DNA from: Apostichopus parvimensis
Taxonomy: Eukaryota > Echinodermata > Holothuroidea > Aspidochirotida > Stichopodidae
Length of the DNA: 37,112 bases
Assembly (NCBI GenBank): GCA_000934455.1
Contig: KN890681.1
Location: 19,478-56,589 of the forward strand
Reading direction: 5' to 3'
Part shown: positions 11,301 through 37,112 of the stretch, piece by piece
Numbering within the stretch: the first letter of the stretch is position 1
Layout: the number at the start of each line of letters is the position of its first letter
Made by a program: the position numbers and the translations under genes
Notes under the pieces: generated by a model
Told to the model about the DNA's origin: nothing
The model's database searches: none
What the model saw: the letters and a program-made list of their open reading frames with translations, nothing else

Positions 11301-14300
11301 TACCTGTACATAGTCAAGCCTCCCCAAACCTCCAAGAAATATGACTTGTCCTGGTTTTATAATCAGTGTCCGAGGGATGATGACTCTGTTGGCCATGGTC
11401 AGCTTAAGTTCATCCATTGTCAGATGAGTCAATACCTGAGAGGGTGAAAAACAGTTGATGTTAGAAGAAGTCAAAGATAGACAAAGGGTGCGATTTCCAA
11501 CAGTTACCAGGTATAACAACTGAGATGTCCCTAACACCCTTGCTGCATAGTGGTTAAAGAAACCTGGTACCACAGGGAAGAAGTTTGAATCATTACATGT
11601 CTACAACCTCAGAGAGGTGATGAGCTGTATCGTCAACATTTAAGATGACGGTGTACTAAGTGCCTACTCATTTAATTATTCATTGACCTGGCACCACTAA
11701 GGGTTGTCAGTCACTTTATACAAAGTAGGTTACCGAGTCCAGTTTAGAAATTTTGCAATACTTTCAAGTTTTAACATACTTTCCTAATTGAGTTTAAATG
11801 AATACTCATGTTGATAACTGTAGGTATGAAACACATTAACAATCAGGAACATGAATTAGCAAGTAAGTTGTCATTGAATCTGACTTTGCCATTCTCTGGA
11901 AACTGTCTATAAATGACATTCCAGCCTGCAATTGGTTCACTGGGTTCTGTAAGAGTGCTGTCAATCTGCTCTGCAAATTAATAAACAGTTTTCCAGTGAT
12001 AACATGTTATATCCATTTACAATCTACCAGCAATCTACCAGCAATCTACCAGCAATCTACCACCCAACTGGATCGTCAAAAATTGGACAGGAGACATGCA
12101 GTCAAAGCAAATACTGATTAAACAGAGACAAAAAGTTCAGATCTATTAATTACAAAAAAAATACTAGATTTCTTGAATTCTCACGGTATCTTTAATAAGG
12201 ATAATGACAATTAATAATATGTTGCCCTACATCAGAACAACATCACAGGGAAGCTTATAAAAATTCAACTTGGGTATCCGCTTTCACCTCTCACCAAGCC
12301 AAGATAACATTCTACATACCTGTCGATCATGAAGGACCCCTGGTGTGTCAAAAAACCACTTCCCGGATTCAAACTCCATCGGTGTGAACCTGAACGGAAG
12401 TCTTTTCTTCTTAGGTTTAGTCTCCTGTGTTGGTTGATCTTCAGTAATGTCCGTATTGAGACTCATGGTATTGAAAGGATCTGCAAATTGTTCAGATTCC
12501 ACCGGTAGGTGCTCATCAGGTATATCTTCACTTTGGTCTTTCAGTTTCACAGAAAAAGATCTGCCTACATTTTCTACGAAACAAAATATATAAATGTTTA
12601 CGGTTTGAAAAATAATAGGAACACAATGATGGATATATATCAATTTCATTGGTCAGGTAAGTGGTTGACAAGATCTACACAGGGAAGGAGTTGTTCTTCA
12701 GAATTGTAGATGTTAAAGGGAAGTAAAAATGGGTGATAACTGGTGCAAGGTTACCATGGTACCAAGGTTTGTACCATTGTTATGTGAAAAGAAAATACGC
12801 ATGTTGCGTGGAGATGGGTAAGAGAGTAGTGATGTAAATCCTAACCCCTTGGAGCAGAAGTGGTTCCATTCAATGGCTGTCAGAATAAACCACTTCTTCA
12901 CTTACAAAGGTTTCACTGCAGAGCATAAAAGATTATTTTCGTAGTATTGAAGTTTGATGAAAATGACAACTATGATTTGTCACATGACACATATGATAGT
13001 AGTTCAGGGGGCCAAAGGATTGCAACCAATGGTAAACAGATTAGGTGCAATAGAGGGGTACAAAACTTTGCTAACTGCCAAATGCTGCCTTTGTCTCTCT
13101 GGAATTTCATAAGACCCTCTGTAAAATTCTGAAGATTAAAACAAATAACAATATACTTCAAATCATACTGTATTTTAGGTTAAATTTGCTACATATACTT
13201 TGCACACAAAGGAAATCTTTTTGTGCTTCACTCTACCTACAGTAATTAACTTAGGGAGGTAGAAGTGAGTGGGGTGATGAGGAGGGGGGGGTGGAGGGTG
13301 AAACGGGAGTGTCAGATCATCCCAGCACCTCCTTTATAATGATTTCTTACCTTTCCAATAAGCTCTGAGTTTTACATCTGCTCTCTTCTCCTTCAAAGCG
13401 TCCTCTGCTTCAGCCTTGAGTCTTGCTCTTCTGACCATCACTTTATCTTGGGTCGGTCTCAAGATTGGAAATTTAAGCAAGTTCAAAGTAGTCCCTGGCC
13501 ATGGGGATATGGTTGGTTGCTTGATCATGTAACTTGCCTTAGTTTTGGAGAAATCTGAATTGAGAAGCGTAGTAAACAATGTCGACTTGCCAATATTTGC
13601 TGTACCTGTGGAGAGATAAATAAGGAAAAAACAGTAGGAGAATATTAGACATTTATTACATTCACCAAATGCAAAATAAGATATTAGAAGTCATCAAGAT
13701 AGTATCAAAATTATCAATAACACTCAAATCATTGTCAGTCAACTTCAAAGATAAAAGTGTAAATGATCAATTCTGAAAACAGTGATGGTTATGTTTGATC
13801 GAAAACTCTCTGCTTTTAGCAACCTCTGACTTTCATTTTGCACATCATCGTAATAGAAAGTAACCAACCTCCCTTCTTGTTCCAATGGCTGACATTAATA
13901 TGGTGTTTCATAAGTATTATATTGGAATATTGAATTGTAAGGTTTTGTATGAAACTACATGCAGGAAGTTACTATTTTTCTTTCACAATTGAAAATAGCT
14001 ACTGTATCATGGAAAAATCACACAATCGTATACCTGTATGTAGATTGGCTCTGGTCAGGTGACATTGGGTCACTTCACAAGATTAAGAGAACTGAGAATT
14101 TCTTTCAAATTCATTGGAAAATGCTACCAAGAAGCAAAGAAATATTTCATTTGTAAAAATAAACTCTTCTTATCAACTTTCAGTATCATGAACCTCGCCA
14201 ACAGAAAACAAATTTATAATCCACAGGCAAGCAGAAGCAGTTGGAACTGCTTCTGTATTGATAACTTACCCAAAAGATAAATGTCTTTCCTTGAACCCCA

Positions 14301-16487
14301 AAGTCCCTGTAGTAAGGTGATTAGTTTCTCAACTCCAAAGCCTGTCTTGGCACTAATTAAATGTACTCTGGATACTTGTTCTCTATCACAGACATTTTCT
14401 TGGATACATTGTTCCAGAACAATTTTCTCCACCCGCTTATGGTGACTGGGCGCATCTTTCGGAAGAAGATCATATTTGTTACCAACGATGAACATTGGAG
14501 TCTTATTTCCCAACAGATCTTTTAGGTTTGGTATGACACTGCAGGGAAAATCTAACAAATCCACCATCAACAGAATGTGGGCTTTCTTGCTTTTGATCGC
14601 CGATACGATCTTGGAATAATCTGATACATTGACGTTGACATTCAGGGCCCGTTTATGGTTTATGAAATACCAGCAACGCTGACAAATAGCATCTTCCAAT
14701 GCATTTGATTCTGTCAATGGTTTGAACTTTTCACTTGGTATGTACCCTGGTCGGGATTCATCTTGACAGTGCACTTGTGCACCACACCCAGAACAGTGAT
14801 GCTCACTGATTGGCACATTGGGATCAGGAGAACCAGCTATCTTCATCTCCAAACTGGTTTTGGGTTTTTTAAGTGCTTTCTGTTTCTTAGTTCCAAGGAG
14901 CACATTCTCGACTGTCGGTTCCAAATCTAGTTCACTGTTACCGGCTACCAGGGCCCTCTCTAGAATTTCTCTTTCTGCTTCAAGTTTGATCTTATCCTTC
15001 GGAGAAATCTCTAATTGTTTACTTGACAATGACATCGAAGCAGATTCCTTGTTATAATTTCCTGTGGTGAAGCTGTCTACGGTAACATTAATCTCTGCTT
15101 TCTCTGCGAGAGCAAAGTCACCTTTCAACTTAGGTCTAGCTTCTGAAGTTGGCTCTAAACGTCTGCTAGCTTCTGCTTTCAAGAATTCCTGCAGAAAGAA
15201 TTCCGATTCAGACTGGAAGGTGTCTATGTTGCGAGGTGAACTTTCCTTCTCTTTGCTAGGTGTGTCTGTATTCGGTTTATCATTTAGGGGCACATTTCTC
15301 ACTTCCTCTCTGCTTTTCTCAACCAAATCTTCAAACTCACTAATGTTCTGTTTATTAGACTGATGCAGTGAACTAGCATTTTTGAAGTAAAGCTGATCAA
15401 AAGAGCTTCCTTTGTGATGATCATTATGATCATCATTAGTGTTTTGATTGGTCACATGTTTCACTATGGATTCAAAATACTGCTCGTCAAAATGATTGGG
15501 CAGCTCTTCCAAAACTTCACTTGCACTGCCATCACAGGAACCAGTGAGACCTTTTGTGACATTCCCCAAGTGTCCCATATCTGTGATGTCCGTATCATTG
15601 CTCTGTTTATACGATTGATCTGTTGAACTAAGTTCGTCACCAAAGTACAGTTGATCAAAAAAATTTGAATCATGATCCTTGCCAGAGATAGAATAATTGC
15701 TAGTTGTTTTATCTTTCTTTGCAAGATCAGTGTTGCTTGCATCATTATCATTGAGATGAGGGCTTTGATGTGTCAAATGCTTTACTACAGATTCAAAATA
15801 TTGCTTGTCAAACAGATTTGGCAGTTCTTCTGAAACTTCACTAACATGTGCATCATTTGAATCAGTAAGAGCCTTTGTTATCTCGCCAAAGTATTCCACA
15901 TCAAAAATATCATGTGTTGAACCATTGATAGTTTTAACGTTGACATTTTCAGGCACTGTCAACAAAGTTTCCAAATTTTTAGGATGTTGGTCATCAAACA
16001 CATAAGTTTTCTCCTTAATTTTGTCAGAGCCTGACTGAACAGTTCTTCCTATATCAGAACTTGCATCATTTCCTGTGACAGATTTATTTTTTTCCAAAAC
16101 ACTTGTCTCTTTGATTAGCTTGTCACATTTCTCAGATCCCTTTCTCTTCCCTCTGTGAACTTTACTACTTGCTAGTGCCTTTCCATATTTAGAACGAATT
16201 TTGCTATCTGGAAAGTTTGACCATGAATGGCTTGACCTCACACTGCGTAATGTTGGTGAAGATGAGGAAACAGAGTCTTGATTTTGAAAACTCAGATGCA
16301 GTTCAGTGTTCTGGAAAACTGTACGTCGACTGATAATATCTTTCGCTTGCCCTCTATTCATTTGCCACAAGGCATTACTTTGTGTTGTGAATGTTCTGCA
16401 AATGTATGGAGATGGTTGTGATCTCAGGTTGCAGACAAGAAGTCCCTTCACCATTGTGGCATATACATGAAATCTACTGTATGTCAT
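8186..16487 (-). CDS. NOA1: NOA1, mitochondrial circularly permuted GTPase, seven exons (whole gene)
   Basis: Coding segments in transcript order: 16487-14270, 13605-13351, 12573-12320, 11435-11304, 10633-10517, 9866-9749, 8373-8186. They sum to 3282 nt, 1093 residues plus TGA, with matching phases at all six GT-AG introns. Family knowledge: NOA1/YqeH proteins are GTPases acting in mitochondrial ribosome assembly and translation. Seen in the product: Arg-rich, acid-poor N-terminus typical of a mitochondrial presequence; a long acidic low-complexity region (about 130-540); a zinc ribbon C565-x2-C568 and C602-x2-C605; then G motifs in permuted order, G4 NKYD (670-673), G5 SAK (712-714), G1 GTANIGKST (740-748), G2-like PGTT (776-779), G3 DTPG (900-903); then the C-terminal NOA1 domain. 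The protein is much longer than the roughly 700 residues I recall for vertebrate NOA1, and the excess is N-terminal. Start chosen: ATG with A at -3 just before the presequence; Met12 is an alternative. No clear poly(A) signal found. Confidence 0.96.
8950..9090 (+). mobile_element. tRNA-derived SINE relic, copy B, in NOA1 intron 6
   Basis: GATTCAAGCCCTGACC is followed by AGTGAAGTGGGTTTATCATC, GAAATGATCTTTCAAATTGC and CCAAAATTGAG. This is collinear with copy A near 2520-2635, with about one mismatch in four or five bases. It lies antisense to NOA1. Confidence 0.6.
9749..9866 (-). CDS. NOA1: NOA1 exon 6
   Basis: This is a 118-nt exon going from phase 0 to phase 1, with acceptor ATTTTCAG and a weaker donor, GCAG/GTGCAG. 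It encodes residues 993-1031 and the first base of residue 1032, including VPIGGAERMKTFPKL and DVLLSSA. These match the conserved NOA1 C-terminal region. Confidence 0.94.
10517..10633 (-). CDS. NOA1: NOA1 exon 5 (short, lacks a long ORF)
   Basis: This is a 117-nt, 39-codon, phase 0 exon, too short to stand out as an ORF. The acceptor is TTCCTAACAG and the donor CAAG/GTAAAG. It encodes residues 954-992, including YFTVFAS, PVRYCS and YTRHAGE, which are characteristic of the post-GTPase domain of NOA1. Confidence 0.94.
11090..11280 (-). mobile_element. tRNA-derived SINE in NOA1 intron 4
   Basis: Read on the minus strand: GGAGCATTGTGGTTAAACC is an A-box-like tRNA 5' half, GCAGGTTCGACTCCTGG is a B box, and then comes a body with GTGTCCTTGGGCAAGGCAG and CACCCAGAGTCTATAAATTG. 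The CCTTGGGCAAG tail is typical of SINE families I recognise from marine invertebrates. It is inserted in the same sense as NOA1. The ends are approximate. Confidence 0.75.
11304..11435 (-). CDS. NOA1: NOA1 exon 4
   Basis: This is a 132-nt exon of 44 codons in phase 0, with acceptor CCCTCTCAG and donor CAG/GTATGG. It encodes residues 910-953, beginning VLTHLTMDEL and ending GGLGRLDYVQ, which matches the NOA1 segment just after G3. Confidence 0.94.
12020..12063 (+). repeat. 11-bp tandem repeat, four copies, in NOA1 intron 3
   Basis: CAATCTACCAG is repeated four times in a row, the last copy ending in CAC. It is a short, nearly perfect minisatellite inside the intron. Confidence 0.9.
12320..12573 (-). 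CDS. NOA1: NOA1 exon 3: acidic linker and G3 DTPG motif
   Basis: The acceptor TTTCGTAG lies before 12573 and the donor GTATGT after 12320. The exon is 254 nt, phase 1 to phase 0, and its first codon is completed as GAA across the junction. A variable, acidic, Lys-Pro-containing linker precedes WFFDTPGVLHDRQ, which is the G3 motif and is conserved in the family. Confidence 0.95.
13261..13307 (+). repeat. G-rich tract in NOA1 intron 2
   Basis: GTGAGTGGGG, GAGGAGGGGGGGTGGAGGG and GGG runs lie 44-90 bp from the NOA1 exon 2 donor. In the NOA1 transcript this reads as a C-rich tract just inside the intron. Confidence 0.6.
13351..13605 (-). CDS. NOA1: NOA1 exon 2: P-loop (G1) and G2 region
   Basis: The acceptor CCACAG lies just before 13605 and the donor GTAAGA just after 13351. 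The exon is 255 nt, phase 1 to phase 1. Joined to exon 1 it completes GTANIGKST, the Walker A/G1 loop, followed by PGTT. It then runs into a charged, Lys/Arg/Glu-rich helix. Confidence 0.95.
14270..16487 (-). CDS. NOA1: NOA1 exon 1: presequence, repeats, zinc ribbon, G4 and G5
   Basis: This exon runs from the ATG at 16487 to a consensus donor (exon ...TTGG, intron GTAAGT) at 14270/14269, ending in phase 1. It encodes residues 1-739 and the first base of Gly740. Residues 1-60 are rich in Arg, Ser and Thr with few acids, which fits mitochondrial import. Residues 193-370 hold an internal duplication with FDxxYF motifs. Residues 565-605 form the zinc ribbon, and NKYD and SAK give G4 and G5. The exon is unusually large (2218 nt) compared with the other six (117-255 nt). 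Confidence 0.96.
15378..15911 (-). repeat. Tandem duplication inside NOA1 exon 1
   Basis: Residues 193-299 (15911-15591) and 300-370 (15590-15378) are two copies of one unit. DIFDVEYFGEITKALT matches DITDMGHLGNVTKGLT. EELPNLFDKQYFESVVKHLT matches EELPNHFDEQYFESIVKHVT. Each unit ends in FDQLYF. The DNA is also similar between copies, which indicates a fairly recent in-gene duplication. The second copy is shorter, with 30 rather than 51 residues between its last two motifs. Confidence 0.85.
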
Positions 16488-17019
16488 CTTGTGCTGATTT
16501 CCCAGAACATAGCTAGGTTGTACTGGTCAAATTCTAGGACTAGATTGAGTAGACCTGGTTTAGAGGTTCTTTATGGCCAACAATAAAAGTCAAATTGCCA
16601 TTATTGGCCCCTGTAATATCATTTAAGGTTTTAAATTATGGTTAAAGGTTATCAATAAGGTTTTAAATGTTAATATGATTACACTTTAGGAACCTAACAT
16701 ATGCCAGTTTCCATCCACGATCAATGGTAAGGTTTCAACTAAGTTTATGTAGCCTATGCTTTTCTTAATTTTCACCCTCCTTTGTGCAATGTTAGGCCAA
16801 CAAGGACTCACCAAGTACCCAGTCAAGTAAGCTGTAGGCTAATGTCAAAATTGTCATAGTATTCAGCTTTGCACAAGTTCATCATAACTAAACAGTCTAT
16901 GTTAACCAACATCTGGTATCAATTTAGCTAATTCTTTGACCAAGTACTTTTGTCAAGTATATACAAAGACAAAACGTTAGGATTTTAACTGATGTTACTT
17001 AAGTTGTAGTTAACTTGTA

Positions 17020-17039
17020 AGCCTAAGCTAACTTAGGCT
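17020..17039. repeat. Perfect inverted repeat, 8-bp stem
   Basis: AGCCTAAG (17020-17027) and CTTAGGCT (17032-17039) flank the loop CTAA. It lies between the divergent genes among several other TTAGGC-type words. It may be chance, or a site for a dimeric binding protein. Confidence 0.5.
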
Positions 17040-17107
17040 GTACTGCACAACTCTAACTTAGTTTCTTTTAGGCCTAAGTTATATAGGTCGAGGTGAAAAC
17101 GCGCCAA

Positions 17108-17114
17108 CCAATCA
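17108..17114 (+). promoter_or_regulatory. CCAAT box (NF-Y type)
   Basis: AACCAATCA is a full match to the NF-Y core plus flank. It lies about 620 bp upstream of the NOA1 start codon and about 1.5 kb upstream of NMNAT1, so NOA1 is the likelier target. A single 7-bp match can occur by chance. Confidence 0.35.
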
Positions 17115-18585
17115 AGCCTTTCTTCGGTTGGCTTAGAGTATTCTTGGGTGCAATGAATGTAAGCAAAACGGGGTTGGATTCTGGCCGTCCTAAGTATTTA
17201 GTTCCTCTCCAAACAAGACGATTCAACCTTCCTCGATATCAAACTCCAACGTTAGTACCAGCGCACACAACCCACATGTAATTTTCTTCTGCTGTATTTT
17301 GATTTTACGCATGTGCACTCACGTTCATTAATATTTTGTCGTCTGCTAAACCGTGAAAGGGCATCGGCGTATACATAAAATATTCAATTCGATGGTGAAG
17401 TGCTACCAGATTCGCGTACCCCAAAAATTTGTCAAAAAATATTCATTGGAATTATGAAAAGATCAGACCAGTAACATATATAAAGAAAGGTCACGTCTAA
17501 GTAAAGAAACATTATGATGTAACAAACAATGCAACTGTACCTGTTTACATTCATTGCGAGCCAAACGTAAATAAGATCAATCGATCAGATCTTTTTAAAT
17601 TTCACAAAAAGTGTACATTGGAATATGAGATCTTATAAATAGTGTACTGTTTATGCATGATTTTGATCCTAATTTGGAAAATGTACAAAGCAGCCAAAGC
17701 GGAAGGAGTGTTTTAGAAATCAGACATTTCTGTCAGCAGATCGATGTTTTCAAAAGTCTGAAGTAAGTAAATTAAGTTAACAGTACTTGTTTAGCACTCC
17801 TCATGAGATTACTGGAAATAATCATTCTGGGTACTGATGAAAAATACCCTACTGCAAATAATGAGCAAAATCTGTACCATTGCTAAAGTTAAACATTGTG
17901 TCTAATACCAAAATTACCACATACAATTGCCTATATCATAACGGAAAGAAAACCAACCTGAATTACATTTTTAAAAAGTTGGCAAAACTTCGTTGGAATA
18001 TTGTCCCTCCCTTCCCTTTACCCCTCCCTAATTCACACAAACACACACATATATATGAGGCCATTCCAGATTTTAGCCGATGTTGTTTTATCACAGTGGG
18101 GAAAACCTACTTTTACATGCAAAAGGGCAGATCAGGGAGTTGTTATGGAACACTCCCTGGCAGATGTTCCACAAATCATGCTTAATGCACAAATGAACAG
18201 TGGAAAATTTAGCTCTCCAAAAGAAACCGAAGAGTGCCACCAAAATTGCCATTTTTTTCGGTCCTGTACGTAATGCAGTAATATTTTGGATTTCCCCTTT
18301 CATATTCTTTCCCACGGTCAGAGATCATGCACGAGCCTCGAAGTAGATAGTTTTTATCAGTGTTTGCTTGATCGAAAGTTATGACAGTGACAGAGGGAAA
18401 ACGACTGTAGAAGTGAATATTTGAACTTTTTTATATTTTGCGCTTAATTATCTGCCGATATGCCTGGAAAATTAAAATTTGTTACGATTTGTATTCGTTG
18501 TCAAGGTTGTCATTCGAGGAAAACGACTGAACAACAGAAAAAACGTGACCTTTCGAAATCCCACCATAACACCAACAATTTGACT

Positions 18586-18593
18586 GCGGAAGT
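18586..18593 (+). promoter_or_regulatory. ETS/GABP-like site upstream of NMNAT1
   Basis: GCGGAAGT carries the GGAA core with good flanks, 46 bp before the proposed ATG at 18640. ETS sites commonly sit near the start sites of housekeeping genes. If functional, it would place the transcription start close to 18600 and argue against translation from the upstream ATG at 18460. Confidence 0.35.
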
Positions 18594-18639
18594 AGAGAAC
18601 CTCAACTTGAATCGAGTAAATTCTGTCTACCGAGTCAAA

Positions 18640-37112
<18,473 letters not shown>

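Larger units (their letters stand above)
16488..18639. promoter_or_regulatory. Divergent NOA1/NMNAT1 upstream interval
   Basis: The two start codons face away from each other across 2152 bases, so both promoters and 5' UTRs should lie here. Visible candidate sites are a CCAATCA box (17108-17114), a GCGGAAGT ETS-type site (18586-18593) and a YY1-like AAAATGGCTGC overlapping the NMNAT1 start. There is also a perfect inverted repeat at 17020-17039 (stem AGCCTAAG, loop CTAA). No TATA box stands out. ORFs in this interval (for example 17093-17281 and 17880-18185) have no recognisable content. Confidence 0.45.

Noticed and set aside
12020..12063. CRISPR-like array
   Set aside because: The units are 11 bp, directly adjacent without spacers, and lie in an animal intron.
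15064..16005. Plus-strand ORFs opposite NOA1 exon 1
   Set aside because: Shadows of the strongly supported minus-strand coding exon.

Overview
This window is animal (metazoan) nuclear DNA. It is AT-rich and sparsely coding, with GT-AG introns, tRNA-derived SINE copies, simple repeats and no bacterial-style operons. The two recognisable genes have invertebrate-like exon structures. SINE tails of the type seen in marine invertebrates, together with frequent TTAGGCCTA-like words, suggest a marine deuterostome such as an echinoderm. That taxonomic guess is inference only.

Layout: 1-8185 is non-coding sequence downstream of the first gene; it holds repeats and low-complexity tracts and no gene I can support. 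8186-16487 (minus strand) is a complete seven-exon gene for NOA1, the mitochondrial circularly permuted GTPase of the YqeH/NOA1 family. All six introns were placed by splice consensus and reading phase, giving a continuous 1093-residue product. 16488-18639 is the divergent intergenic/promoter interval. 18640-37112 (plus strand) is the 5' part of an NMNAT1-like nicotinamide mononucleotide adenylyltransferase gene. Four coding exons are firm, and a fifth begins 44 bases before the window ends; the remaining C-terminal half lies outside.

The genes are head to head, with about 2.15 kb between start codons. NOA1 supports mitochondrial translation and ribosome assembly, and NMNAT1 makes NAD+, usually in the nucleus. 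A shared promoter is possible but not shown; I do not infer a joint pathway from adjacency alone.

The least ordinary things here are: (1) a very long NOA1 N-terminal region with an internal tandem duplication carrying five FDxxYF motifs; (2) a possible alternative terminal exon in NMNAT intron 1, in phase with exon 1 and encoding a short acidic tail; (3) possible antisense coding exons inside NMNAT intron 1; (4) several SINE relics, two of them related to each other; (5) a roughly 13-bp minisatellite in NMNAT intron 2. I see no CRISPR array, rRNA, intact tRNA gene, virus or clearly novel system.
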